Shown here: one piece after another, positions 18,009-25,564 of the stretch
Position numbering within the stretch: the stretch's first letter is position 1
Layout of the letters: the number at the start of each line of letters is the position of its first letter
DNA from: Geobacillus jurassicus NBRC 107829
GTDB taxonomy: Bacteria > Bacillota > Bacilli > Bacillales > Anoxybacillaceae
Direction of reading: 5' to 3'
Length of the DNA stretch: 37,579 bases
NCBI RefSeq assembly: GCF_001544315.1
Contig: NZ_BCQG01000037.1
Location: 1 to 37,579, forward strand
Program-made: the position numbers and the translations under genes
Notes under the pieces: model-generated
Databases searched by the model: none
The model's input: only the letters and a program-made list of their open reading frames with translations
What the model was told of the DNA's origin: nothing

Positions 18009-18050
18009 AGGGGCCGTCCCTAAGCCATTTTCGGCCGGGGGCGCCCCTTT
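18007..18050. terminator. Hairpin at yqkC stop, between convergent genes
   Basis: AAAGGGGC (18007-18014) pairs with GCCCCTTT (18043-18050), with further GC-rich pairing possible inside. The left arm begins within the yqkC stop codon. The gap is convergent, so the hairpin may also end the 39-aa gene on the other strand. Confidence 0.6.
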
Positions 18051-18096
18051 CCATAGTTAGAAGCCGCGTTTTGCGCCGAACGGCGCTTTCCAAATG

Positions 18097-18216
18097 TTAT
18101 TGCGGACTGTTTTGCCGCTTAGTCGGGTGGATTGCTTTTTCCAATTCTTCTTTTGCGATCACCGGCTTCACCGTATCGGCCGACGGTTTCCCTTTTTGGG
18201 CGCGGTTTTTCGCCAT
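18097..18216 (-). CDS. Small basic protein, 39 aa, hypothetical
   Basis: ATG at 18216 has AAGGAG upstream at about 9 nt and opens a 39-codon frame beginning MAKNRAQKGKPSADTVKPV and ending TKRQNSPQ. It is lysine-rich and probably unstructured at its N-terminus, then KEELEKAI could be a short helix. An alternative ATG six bases upstream in another frame is too close to the ribosome-binding site. Location between yqkC and yqkE suggests a small conserved Geobacillus gene, but no family is recognised. Confidence 0.55.
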   Translation of the reverse strand: MAKNRAQKGKPSADTVKPVIAKEELEKAIHPTKRQNSPQ

Positions 18217-18270
18217 TGGTCATCTCTCCTTTTTGCTGTCGTTTAGTTGTATCGTTTGACAAAATGACAA

Positions 18271-18296
18271 CTGTTATGCAAAGGGGGCATAAACAG
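18271..18296 (+). promoter_or_regulatory. Hairpin presenting the yqkE ribosome-binding site in its loop
   Basis: CTGTTATGC (18271-18279) pairs with GCATAAACAG (18287-18296, one bulged A). The loop holds AAAGGGG, the Shine-Dalgarno of the next gene, and the last stem base is the G of its GTG start. This could set start-site accessibility with temperature or by a bound factor. Confidence 0.5.
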
Positions 18297-18538
18297 TGAA
18301 AAAACAAGAAAAGCAGAAAAAAAGAGAGGACGATCAAAGATGGACGCTTGCCGACCGGCTCGGTGCCGAGACGGAAGCGAAACTGCTTGCGAAAAAGCGG
18401 GCGCTTGCCGAGGAAGAACAGCGGCGTCGGGCGGCGGAAGAGGCGCGGCGTCGCGAGGAAGCGCGCCGCCGTGAGGAACAGAAATCATTTGCCGAGCTGC
18501 TTGAGGAAAGCGCGCTTGACTGGCGGAAGTTTAAGTAG
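18296..18538 (+). CDS. yqkE: YqkE family coiled-coil protein (DUF3886)
   Basis: 80-aa highly charged protein. A lysine-rich start is followed by a long Arg/Glu-rich helix (about residues 28-62, runs of RRREEARRREE) predicted as a single alpha-helix or coiled coil, and it ends in the conserved SALDWRKFK motif seen in YqkE homologues. GTG start with AAAGGGGG upstream. No function known for the family. Confidence 0.82.
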   Translation: MKKQEKQKKREDDQRWTLADRLGAETEAKLLAKKRALAEEEQRRRAAEEARRREEARRREEQKSFAELLEESALDWRKFK

Positions 18539-18553
18539 CGAGGGGGATGGATG

Positions 18554-19747
18554 ATGAAACCGAATGCGGCAGCGGAGTGCGCTTCTTCTGTTCCATTATG
18601 GATGGCCGGGGCGGTCATCACCTTGGCCGTCAACTTGCGCGCGCCGCTTACGACGGTCGGCCCGCTCGTTTCCGATTTGCAACGGGCGCTTGACCTTTCC
18701 TACGCCGCCGCCGGGGCATTGACGACGATTCCGCTTTTGGCGTTTGCCTTCTTGGCTCCGGCGGCAGCGGCCCTCGCCCGGCGGTTTGGGATGAAGCGGA
18801 CGCTCTTTTTTTCGCTTATCGTTTTGCTCGTTGGCGAGCTTCTTCGCCCGCTCTCTGGCGTCGTCTGGCTGTTTGCCGGCACGGCGTTGATCGGCGCGGC
18901 CATTGCGGTGGACAACGTCCTGATGCCGGCGCTTGTCAAAGAGTCGTTTCCCGAGCGGGTCGGCTTGATGATGGGCGTCTATACGGTGACGATGAACATG
19001 AGCGCGGCGTTCGCTTCCGGGATGGCCGTCCCGCTTGCCGATGGTTGGGGGCTCGGTTGGCAAGGGGCGTTTCGCTTTTGGGCATTGTTTGCGGCTTTGG
19101 CGCTTGTCGTTTGGCTGCCGCAAGCGCGCCGCCGGGAAGCGGGCGGCGCGCCGGCAGGAAGCGGCCGCTCAACGCTTTGGCGGTCGGCGCTTGCTTGGCA
19201 AGTGACACTGTTTATGGGTCTGCAATCATTTTTCTTTTACTGCATCGTCACTTGGCTGCCGGAGCTTGGGCAAAGCAAAGGAATGGCGGCCGATGCGGCC
19301 GGATGGCTGCTCTTTTTCTTCCAGTTCGCCCAGCTGCCGATGATGTTCGTATCCCCGATGTTGGCGGAGCGGATGGATGATCAAAAAGGGCTCATCGGCT
19401 CGGCGGTATTGCTCATGGCTTTTGGAACGCTCATCTTTTTCATTGGCCAAGGATGGCTGCTTTGGCTTGGCGCGCTTCTTGCCGGCATCGGCGCTGGCAT
19501 GGCGTTTTCCTTGGCAATGATGCTGTTTACGCTGCGGACGCGCCGCCCGCTAGAAGCCGCGCAGCTTTCCGCGATGGCGCAGTCGGTCGGCTACTTGCTT
19601 GCCGCTGCCGGCCCGCCGCTGTTTGGCGCATTGTATGATGCGGCCGGACGGTTTACCGCCCCGCTTGGCATGTTGTTGGTCGTCTGTGCGGCCATGATGG
19701 CGTTCGGTTTAGGGGCGGCGAGGAATAAGTATGTGGAAGAGGATTGA
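18554..19747 (+). CDS. MFS transporter, CynX/NimT family
   Basis: About 397-aa major facilitator with 12 predicted transmembrane helices; the first helix is followed by NLRAPLTTVGPLV, a signature of the CynX/NimT (cyanate and 2-nitroimidazole) branch. The ATG at 18554 is preferred to that at 18551 because AGGGGG is 7 nt upstream of it. Substrate unknown: family members export or import small organic anions and drugs. It starts 15 nt after yqkE, likely the same transcript, and is followed by a strong terminator. No B. subtilis equivalent is recalled at this exact position. Confidence 0.9.
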   Translation: MKPNAAAECASSVPLWMAGAVITLAVNLRAPLTTVGPLVSDLQRALDLSYAAAGALTTIPLLAFAFLAPAAAALARRFGMKRTLFFSLIVLLVGELLRPLSGVVWLFAGTALIGAAIAVDNVLMPALVKESFPERVGLMMGVYTVTMNMSAAFASGMAVPLADGWGLGWQGAFRFWALFAALALVVWLPQARRREAGGAPAGSGRSTLWRSALAWQVTLFMGLQSFFFYCIVTWLPELGQSKGMAADAAGWLLFFFQFAQLPMMFVSPMLAERMDDQKGLIGSAVLLMAFGTLIFFIGQGWLLWLGALLAGIGAGMAFSLAMMLFTLRTRRPLEAAQLSAMAQSVGYLLAAAGPPLFGALYDAAGRFTAPLGMLLVVCAAMMAFGLGAARNKYVEED

Positions 19748-19780
19748 TCGGCTTTTGTGGAGCGACCGGTCCATTTGGAA

Positions 19781-19822
19781 AAAAGAGCCCGTAACGGACA
19801 TTGGCAGCCGTTGGGCTCTTTT
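19781..19822 (+). terminator. Two-part intrinsic terminator after MFS gene
   Basis: AAAAGAGCCC (19781-19790) pairs with GGGCTCTTTT (19813-19822), and AACGG/CCGTT extends the stem inward (19793-19797 with 19808-19812). A T-rich tract follows. About 155 bp remain to the convergent yqkF stop with no gene. Confidence 0.88.
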
Positions 19823-19978
19823 GGTTTGTTTTTTCGTTTTGTCTCTTGTCAGCGCTATGGCCGCCGGCAAGTTCAGTGACGCACATAGGCAGGGAAATAG
19901 AGGCTGCGGCGGCCTGCGGTTGTTGCTGGCTTCGCCGGCAATAGGCGTCGGAATGAAGCACGATGGCGCTTCCTGCGA

Positions 19979-20899
19979 TTATCGGTGCGCCTCATACACC
20001 GAGCGCTTTGTCGCTTGTTTCAGCCATTCGTATTCGTCGCGGCTAAGCGGCGGGGCGGAAGCGGCCGCGATGTTTTCTTCGAGCTGCCGAAGCCGGCTTG
20101 CGCCCGGGATGACAGCGGCAACAACCGGGTCATGGAGGCAAAATTGCAGGGCGGTGGCGGTCAATGAACGGCGGTTGCCGCTTTTTTCTTTCAGCTTTGG
20201 AATGAGCGCCTGCAGTTCCTCGTACGAGTAATCGAGATAGCCGTGTTCTCTCACCGCTGCGCTCGCCGCCTCAAGCGGACGGCTGGTGAGCAGCCCCTTC
20301 GCGACCGGACCGCGGGCGATGACGCTGATGTTGTGTTCTCGAAGCAGTGGAAACCATTCTTCCGGCCGGCGATCGAGCAAGCTGTATTGCATCATGACGC
20401 TGACGATGTTCGAGCGCTTGACGTATTCGCGAATGACGTTTGGGCGGATCGAGGAGATGCCGTACCAACGGATGACGCCTTCTTGCTTCAGCTCTTCGAA
20501 CGCTTCAATCGTCTCATCGATCGGGTCGTCGATCGTGCCGCCGTGGAGCTGGTATAAGTCAATGTAGTCCGTTTGCAGGCGGCGCAGGCTGTCTTTGACC
20601 GCTTGTTTGATATAGGCTTTTGACGGATCCCAGTCCCAGCCGCTTCCGTCTCGGCGCCAACGGTTGCCGACTTTTGTCGCGATGATGACTTGGTCGCGTT
20701 TTCCTTTCACCGCTTTGCCGACAAATTCCTCGTTTAAGCCGCGGTCGTATAAATCGGCTGTATCCAAGTAGTTGATGCCGCGCTCCAATGCTTCATGGAT
20801 GAGATAGATGGCATGGTTTTCATCAGTGCCGAGCGACATGCAGCCGAGTCCAATTTCGCTGACGTATAAGTCTGATGTGCCGATGCGGCGTTTGTTCAT
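19979..20899 (-). CDS. yqkF: Aldo/keto reductase YqkF
   Basis: 306-aa NADPH-dependent aldo/keto reductase (AKR11-like). The catalytic tetrad is D46, Y51, K76 and H119 (LDTADLYDRG, IATKVGNRW, LYQLHGG). Physiological substrate unknown, probably reactive aldehydes or ketones. ATG with AAAGGGGG upstream. A TTGGCC/TACAAT promoter pair with an 18-bp spacer lies at 20967-20938 on the minus strand, back to back with the nudF promoter region. Equivalent position to B. subtilis yqkF. Confidence 0.93.
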   Translation of the reverse strand: MNKRRIGTSDLYVSEIGLGCMSLGTDENHAIYLIHEALERGINYLDTADLYDRGLNEEFVGKAVKGKRDQVIIATKVGNRWRRDGSGWDWDPSKAYIKQAVKDSLRRLQTDYIDLYQLHGGTIDDPIDETIEAFEELKQEGVIRWYGISSIRPNVIREYVKRSNIVSVMMQYSLLDRRPEEWFPLLREHNISVIARGPVAKGLLTSRPLEAASAAVREHGYLDYSYEELQALIPKLKEKSGNRRSLTATALQFCLHDPVVAAVIPGASRLRQLEENIAAASAPPLSRDEYEWLKQATKRSVYEAHR

Positions 20900-21017
20900 C
20901 TTTTGCGCCCCCTTTAGCGATCGATGATGATATGTTCATTGTACAACGGAAGCGAAAAAATGGCCAAACATGTAGTACAATGGAAAAGAGTCCATCAATC
21001 GATAGGGGAGAAGAAGA

Positions 21018-21581
21018 ATGGAGGAGTTGTATGAAAAAACCGTCCGCAAAGAGAAATTGTTCAGCGGCCGCATCATTGACTTGTATATCGAGGAAGTCGA
21101 GTTGCCAAATGGGAAAACGAGCCGGCGCGAGGTGATCAAGCATCCAGGGGCGGTGGCGGTGCTGCCGCTCTTGCCCGATGGAAAGATTGTCCTCGTCCGC
21201 CAATATCGAAAGGCGCTTGAGCGCGCATTAGTCGAAATTCCAGCGGGCAAGCTAGAACATGGGGAAGAGCCGCACGCTTCCGCACACCGCGAGCTCGAAG
21301 AAGAAACCGGCTACCGCGCCCAATCGATGCGCCATCTCATTTCCTTTTACACATCGCCCGGATTTGCCGATGAGCTCATTCATTTGTACGTTGCCGAAGG
21401 GCTGGAAAAAGTGGAGGATGGCGCCGGTTTGGATGAGGACGAATTCGTCGAATTATTGGAAGTGACGTTGGAGGAGGCGCTTCGTATGCTTGAGCGACGC
21501 GAAATTTATGATGCAAAAACGGCGTATGCCTTGCAATATTTGCAGCTGCGCCGCGCGCTAGGGGAGCAAAATGCCGAATAA
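21018..21581 (+). CDS. nudF: ADP-ribose pyrophosphatase (Nudix hydrolase) NudF
   Basis: 187-aa Nudix hydrolase that cleaves ADP-ribose to AMP and ribose-5-phosphate. The Nudix box runs from G77 to Y99 (G-x5-E, x7, RELEEETGY), all metal-binding glutamates present. The N-terminal domain (VELPNGKTSRREVIKHPGAVAVLP) matches the ADPRase dimer subclass. ATG with AGGGGAG upstream; a TACAAT -10 (20976-20981) is present with a poor -35. The next gene starts within its last codons, giving a coupled pair. Confidence 0.95.
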   Translation: MEELYEKTVRKEKLFSGRIIDLYIEEVELPNGKTSRREVIKHPGAVAVLPLLPDGKIVLVRQYRKALERALVEIPAGKLEHGEEPHASAHRELEEETGYRAQSMRHLISFYTSPGFADELIHLYVAEGLEKVEDGAGLDEDEFVELLEVTLEEALRMLERREIYDAKTAYALQYLQLRRALGEQNAE

Positions 21582-22761
21582 AAAAAACGAGGGCGGCCTC
21601 GGCCGTTATTACGCTGATTTACATATTCACATCGGCCGCACCGCCTCGGGCCGCCCGGTGAAAATTACTGGGGCGCGGACGTTGACGCTGACCAACATCT
21701 TGCATGAGGCGGCTGAGGTGAAAGGGATCGACCTCGTCGGTGTCATTGACAGCCATGTGCCGGAAGTGCTGGACGAGCTCGAGCGGGCAATGGAGAAGCA
21801 CGGTTGGCGCGAACATGAGGGGGGCGGTGTCAGCACCGGAAAGGTGACGCTGCTTTTAGGCAGCGAGGTCGAAGTGTATGACGACCATTGCCATGGGCCG
21901 ATCCACGTGCTCGTTTTTTTGCCGACTGTGCAGACGATGCGCACGTTTTCCGGCTGGCTTGGCAAACGGGTAAAGAACGTGTCGCTCAGTTCACAGCGCA
22001 TTTACGTGTCCGGCCGTGAGTTGCAAGCTGCCGCGAAAGAGCAGGGCGGCTGGTTCATTCCCGCGCATGCGTTCACCCCGTTTAAAAGTTTGTACGGAAA
22101 AGGGGTTAAGCGCAGCTTGACGGAAGTGTTCGATCCGGATTTGATTGATGCCGTTGAACTTGGGTTAAGTGCGGACACTGCGATGGCTGACCAAATCGCC
22201 GAGCTGCACCGGTATCCGTATTTGACGAACTCGGATGCCCATTCGCTGCGAAAAATCGCCCGCGAATATGAACAAGTGCAGCTCGCCGCTCCGACGTTTG
22301 CCGAGTTCAAAAAAGCGCTGCGCGGTGAAGACGGGCGCGCGATCGTGGCAAATTACGGTTTAAATCCAAGGCTTGGAAAATACCATCAGACGGTGTGCGA
22401 ACGCTGCTTGGCTCCGGCGGAGCGGGATGCCGAACGCTGCCCGGCTTGCGGCCATCACCGCTTCGTTAAAGGGGTGTTCGACCGGTTGCAGGAACTGAAA
22501 ACGGCGGAAGATGGGCCGAAACGGCCGCCGTACATTTACCAAGTGCCGCTTGAGTTCATCCCTGGCCTTGGTCCAAAAGCGTATGAAAAGCTGCTCGGCC
22601 GCTTCGGCACGGAAATGCGAGTGCTTCATGAGGCGGCGGAAGACGAGCTTGCCGAGACGGTCGGAGAAAAACTCGCCCGGATCATCGTTCTCGCCCGCAC
22701 CGGAGCACTCGATATCAAAGCGGGCGGCGGCGGGAAGTACGGAAAAGTGTGGGAGAGGTAA
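21571..22761 (+). CDS. yqxK: Endonuclease Q family protein (YqxK)
   Basis: 396-aa PHP-domain nuclease. The N-terminal PHP metal motifs are DLHIHIGR (about residue 16) with DSHVPEV, a mid-domain PAHAFTPF and the later NSDAHS. A zinc-ribbon-like CERCLAPAERDAERCPACG follows, and a C-terminal helix-hairpin-helix region (FIPGLGPKAYEKLLGRFG). This is the organisation of EndoQ, which nicks DNA 5' of deaminated bases (hypoxanthine, uracil, xanthine) and abasic sites, a useful repair activity in thermophiles where deamination is fast. The ATG overlaps nudF by 11 nt; the pairing with nudF is shared with Bacillus. Activity is inferred from family. Confidence 0.9.
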   Translation: MPNKKNEGGLGRYYADLHIHIGRTASGRPVKITGARTLTLTNILHEAAEVKGIDLVGVIDSHVPEVLDELERAMEKHGWREHEGGGVSTGKVTLLLGSEVEVYDDHCHGPIHVLVFLPTVQTMRTFSGWLGKRVKNVSLSSQRIYVSGRELQAAAKEQGGWFIPAHAFTPFKSLYGKGVKRSLTEVFDPDLIDAVELGLSADTAMADQIAELHRYPYLTNSDAHSLRKIAREYEQVQLAAPTFAEFKKALRGEDGRAIVANYGLNPRLGKYHQTVCERCLAPAERDAERCPACGHHRFVKGVFDRLQELKTAEDGPKRPPYIYQVPLEFIPGLGPKAYEKLLGRFGTEMRVLHEAAEDELAETVGEKLARIIVLARTGALDIKAGGGGKYGKVWER

Positions 22762-22897
22762 TCGCTCAGACAACGTTCCTGCCGTTCATCACCGTGCTGG
22801 GCGCGTTGCTTCGTTCGGCCTGATCGTGTGTGAGTGAATCGAGTCGGCGTGCCGTCCATGGAGTTTACTTCATATGGATGGGACGCTGCTTCAAGTG

Positions 22898-22917
22898 GGC
22901 TTGCCTGTGGGCAAGCC
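22898..22917 (+). terminator. Terminator after nudF-yqxK
   Basis: GGCTTGCC (22898-22905) and GGCAAGCC (22910-22917) form a perfect 8-bp stem, 4-nt loop, followed by TGTTGTTTTT. It separates the repair genes from the sporulation promoter of spoIIM. Confidence 0.85.
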
Positions 22918-22937
22918 TGTTGTTTTTCGAAAAACAG

Positions 22938-22965
22938 TCATATCGAAAGCGGATGGACATACAAT
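22938..22965 (+). promoter_or_regulatory. Sigma-E promoter of spoIIM
   Basis: -35 TCATATC (22938-22944) and a full-consensus -10 CATACAAT (22958-22965), 13-bp spacer, fit the sigma-E pattern (ATA ... CATACANT). spoIIM of B. subtilis is a mother-cell sigma-E gene, so the assignment agrees with the family. Confidence 0.82.
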
Positions 22966-22998
22966 CTACTAAGAGACAAAGTAGGAGGACGAAGCAGA

Positions 22999-23661
22999 AT
23001 GAGAACCCATCCGCTGAAATCAGCTGTCGCTGTCCATTGGCGTGAACATGCTTCACTGTACGTTTTTGTCATTGTCTTGTTTCTCATGGGCGTCGTTTTC
23101 GGCGCCATGATCGTCAACAGCCTTAGTTTCAGCCAAAAGCAAGACTTGTACTATTACTTGACGCAATTTTTTGGACAAGTGTCAAAAGACAATATCGCAA
23201 GCGCCCATGATATGTTCCGGCAAAGCTATATGCACAACATCAAATATACCGCATTGATGTGGGTGCTCGGCATTTCTGTCATTGGCTTGCCGATCATTCT
23301 TGTTTTGTTGTTTTTCAAAGGCGTCGTCGTCGGCTTTACGGTTGGCTTTTTAGTCAACCAAATGGGTTGGCGCGGGTTTCTTTTGTCGTTTGTGTCTGTC
23401 ATGCCGCAAAACTTGGTGTCCATTCCGCTAATGATCGTTATGGGTGTTATTTCCATTTCGTTTTCCTTGTACATGGTGCGCAACCAGTTTATGAAGCGGC
23501 CGCATGGATCGATGTTTCCGATGGTGATGCGCTATGCGGCAGCGATGGCGGCCGCTGCGCTCGGATTGCTTCTCTCCTCAGCGATCGAGGCGTATCTTTC
23601 GCCAGCATTGATGAAACAGGCGGTTGAATGGACAATGAATATAAAATTAAATATTATATAA
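22999..23661 (+). CDS. spoIIM: Stage II sporulation protein M
   Basis: 220-aa membrane protein of the SpoIIDMP engulfment machine, in which it recruits the peptidoglycan hydrolases SpoIIP and SpoIID to the septum. The ATG at 22999 is chosen for the GTAGGAGG site 10 nt upstream and for length (family about 214 aa); a frame open from 22834 would include the promoter. About five transmembrane helices are seen (for example around YVFVIVLFLMGVVFGAMI and the GFLVNQMGWRGF region) with the conserved MPQNLVSIP loop. Its stop codon forms the first bases of the Fur-type box of the next gene. Confidence 0.95.
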   Translation: MRTHPLKSAVAVHWREHASLYVFVIVLFLMGVVFGAMIVNSLSFSQKQDLYYYLTQFFGQVSKDNIASAHDMFRQSYMHNIKYTALMWVLGISVIGLPIILVLLFFKGVVVGFTVGFLVNQMGWRGFLLSFVSVMPQNLVSIPLMIVMGVISISFSLYMVRNQFMKRPHGSMFPMVMRYAAAMAAAALGLLLSSAIEAYLSPALMKQAVEWTMNIKLNII

Positions 23662-23673
23662 TAATCATTATCA
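23659..23673. promoter_or_regulatory. Fur/PerR-type box upstream of fur
   Basis: TAATAATCATTATCA matches the 7-1-7 Fur box TGATAATNATTATCA at 13 of 14 positions and the PerR box TTATAATNATTATAA at 12 of 14. It overlaps the spoIIM stop and lies about 26 bp upstream of the fur -35. In B. subtilis fur is PerR-regulated; which protein binds here is open. Confidence 0.75.
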
Positions 23674-23698
23674 TTACTTTATAATAATTGATTTTACT

Positions 23699-23728
23699 TT
23701 GATACTTCCCTCGTGCATTTGTTATAAT
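23699..23728 (+). promoter_or_regulatory. Sigma-A promoter of fur
   Basis: TTGATA (23699-23704) and consensus TATAAT (23723-23728) spaced by 18 bp, 31 nt before the fur start. Confidence 0.82.
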
Positions 23729-23759
23729 GGTGGGTGAATGGCGAGGGAGGAATGAAAAC

Positions 23760-24212
23760 ATGGAAGATCGTGTGGAACGAATTAAGAAGCAGCTTCATTC
23801 GGCTGGTTACAAGCTGACGCCGCAGCGGGAAGCGACGGTAAGAGTCCTGCTTGAACATGAAGAGGACCATTTAAGCGCGGAAGACGTCTACCTCCTCGTG
23901 AAAGAAAAATCCCCAGAAATCGGGTTGGCGACCGTTTATCGGACGCTCGAGCTGTTAACCGAGCTGAAAATTGTCGATAAAATCAATTTCGGGGACGGGG
24001 TGTCGCGCTATGACCTCCGCAAGGAAGGAGCGGCCCATTTTCATCACCACCTCATCTGCTTAGAATGCGGGTCGGTGGCGGAAATTCAAGAAGATTTGCT
24101 TGAGGATGTCGAAGCGATTGTTGAGGAGAAGTGGAAATTTAAAATTAAAGACCATCGTTTGACGTTCCACGGCATTTGTCACCGTTGCCAGCAAAAGCAT
24201 GAAGAAAAATAA
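23760..24212 (+). CDS. fur: Ferric uptake regulator
   Basis: 150-aa metal-responsive repressor of iron uptake. Start ATG at 23760 with GGGAGG 9 nt upstream. N-terminal winged helix (TPQREATVRVLLEHEEDHLSA, LATVYRTLELL) and C-terminal dimerisation domain with the HFHHH metal site (H93, H95-H97) and the two structural-zinc CxxC pairs C100/C103 and C140/C143. The Cys pairs and the His-rich site fit Fur or Zur more than PerR; position after spoIIM and before yqzK-xerD matches B. subtilis fur. The box at 23659 suggests autogenous or PerR control. Confidence 0.94.
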   Translation: MEDRVERIKKQLHSAGYKLTPQREATVRVLLEHEEDHLSAEDVYLLVKEKSPEIGLATVYRTLELLTELKIVDKINFGDGVSRYDLRKEGAAHFHHHLICLECGSVAEIQEDLLEDVEAIVEEKWKFKIKDHRLTFHGICHRCQQKHEEK

Positions 24213-24240
24213 AAACCTTTTCCAACGGGAAAGGTTTTTT
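24211..24240 (+). terminator. Terminator after fur
   Basis: AAAACCTTTTCC and GGGAAAGGTTTT form a stem around a 2-4-nt loop with TTTTTT at its end, starting at the fur stop codon. Confidence 0.85.
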
Positions 24241-24312
24241 GCGTATAAACAACGAAACAAATGGCATATCCTCATACTAGCAAGCTGACAAGCAGCTGAT
24301 AGGGAGGATGCC

Positions 24313-24525
24313 ATGAAAACCGTTTGGCAAATGGTGAAAGTGTTTCTTTTATTTACGGGATGCACCATTTTATTTTATTATAGTCTTGTATGGTTTAACC
24401 GCGAGTACGAGTATTACCACCGATACGATGAGCCGAAGGGATCGGCGGTCAAAGTATCGGCGGCGGAGAGTGCGCCGCCAAGTTGGCTCGACCGACTGTT
24501 ATTTTTTTATCGCGATGGGGAGTAG
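24313..24525 (+). CDS. yqzK: YqzK family membrane protein (DUF4227)
   Basis: 70-aa protein with one N-terminal transmembrane helix (about residues 8-28, KVFLLFTGCTILFYYSLVWF) and a short tyrosine-rich, charged tail ending WLDRLLFFYRDGE. It matches the DUF4227/YqzK family by length, sequence and place between fur and xerD. ATG with AGGGAGG upstream. The xerD TTG start follows after 6 nt, so both form one operon. No function known. Confidence 0.82.
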   Translation: MKTVWQMVKVFLLFTGCTILFYYSLVWFNREYEYYHRYDEPKGSAVKVSAAESAPPSWLDRLLFFYRDGE

Positions 24526-24531
24526 AGAGCG

Positions 24532-25428
24532 TTGGAATACGAGTTGAAAGATTTTCTGCATTATTTGACGGTGGAGCGGAATTTGGCGCACAATACGATC
24601 GTTTCATATGAACGCGATTTGAAAAAATACGTCCGCTATTTGCGCCAAGTCGAGCAGCTTCAGGCGTGGGGCGAGGTGGAGCGCCTCCATATTCTCCATT
24701 TTTTAAAGTTTTTAAGCGAACAAGGGCAATCGGCGCGGACGATCGCCCGCCATTTGGCGTCGATCCGTTCGTTTCATCAGTTTTTGCTAAGGGAGAAAAT
24801 CGCGGCGCAAGACCCGACCGTCCATATCGAAACGCCGCAGTTTGAACGGACGCTGCCGAAAGTGCTGTCGGTCGAGGAAGTCGAGGCGCTGCTTGCAGCG
24901 CCGCAAGTGAGCACACCGTTTGGGCTGCGCGACAAGGCGATGCTGGAGCTGTTGTATGCGACCGGCATGCGCGTCAGTGAGCTTGTGCAGCTCAACTTAA
25001 GCGACGTGCATTTGACGATGGGGTTTGTCCGCTGCTATGGAAAAGGGCGGAAAGAGCGGATCGTGCCGATCGGGCGCATGGCGATTGAAGCGCTTGCCCA
25101 CTATTTGGAGCGAGGGCGCCCGCAGCTTGTCAATCCGCGACGACGGGCAACGGAGGCGCTGTTTTTGAACCATTATGGCCAGCGGTTGACACGGCAAGGG
25201 TTTTGGAAAATTTTAAAGCGGCTCGCGAAAGAAGCCGGCATCGAAAAAGAATTGACGCCGCATACGCTTCGGCATTCGTTTGCGACGCATCTGCTTGAGA
25301 ACGGAGCCGATTTGCGCGCTGTGCAAGAGTTGCTTGGGCATGCCGACATTTCGACGACGCAAATGTATACGCATGTTACGAAAACGCGCCTAAAAGACGT
25401 GTACAAACAGTACCACCCGCGCGCCTAG
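24532..25428 (+). CDS. xerD: Site-specific tyrosine recombinase XerD
   Basis: 298-aa tyrosine recombinase that with XerC resolves chromosome dimers at dif. Catalytic residues are complete: R147 (TGMRVSEL), K171 (YGKGRKE), H244 and R247 (HTLRHSF), H270 (LGHADIS) and nucleophile Y279. The N-terminal SAM-like core-binding domain is residues 1-90. TTG start at 24532, with GGGGAG about 11 nt upstream; the protein then begins [22 protein letters not shown] as expected. It is the chromosomal copy by context, not a phage integrase. Its stop lies in a terminator stem. Confidence 0.96.
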   Translation: MEYELKDFLHYLTVERNLAHNTIVSYERDLKKYVRYLRQVEQLQAWGEVERLHILHFLKFLSEQGQSARTIARHLASIRSFHQFLLREKIAAQDPTVHIETPQFERTLPKVLSVEEVEALLAAPQVSTPFGLRDKAMLELLYATGMRVSELVQLNLSDVHLTMGFVRCYGKGRKERIVPIGRMAIEALAHYLERGRPQLVNPRRRATEALFLNHYGQRLTRQGFWKILKRLAKEAGIEKELTPHTLRHSFATHLLENGADLRAVQELLGHADISTTQMYTHVTKTRLKDVYKQYHPRA

Positions 25429-25449
25429 CAGCTGCCGTATGCTAGGCGC
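25421..25449 (+). terminator. Hairpin containing the xerD stop codon
   Basis: GCGCCTAGCA (25421-25430) and TGCTAGGCGC (25440-25449) form a perfect 10-bp stem with a 9-nt loop; the xerD TAG (25426-25428) is in the left arm. TTGCCTGTCGTTTT follows, a modest T-tail. Confidence 0.72.
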
Positions 25450-25467
25450 TTGCCTGTCGTTTTAGTT

Positions 25468-25481
25468 GTCAGACTTCTGAC
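25468..25481. promoter_or_regulatory. Palindrome upstream of deoB
   Basis: GTCAGA-CT-TCTGAC is a perfect 6-bp inverted repeat 84 bp before deoB. Its TTGTC...GAC-CAA setting resembles GntR-type operators. No regulator gene is nearby. Confidence 0.45.
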
Positions 25482-25564
25482 CAATTGGCCATAGGCGTGT
25501 TTTCGCGAACATAAGGGAATGATAGAAAGAGACTCCATTTTCATTGCAGGCAGGGGGAATGAGC

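Noticed and set aside
22834-22998. N-terminal extension of SpoIIM to 22834
   Set aside because: It would include the terminator and sigma-E promoter; the ATG at 22999 has a strong Shine-Dalgarno.
24273-24279. CATACTA as a sigma-G -10 before yqzK
   Set aside because: No GHATR -35 at 18 bp and yqzK is co-transcribed with xerD, a housekeeping gene.
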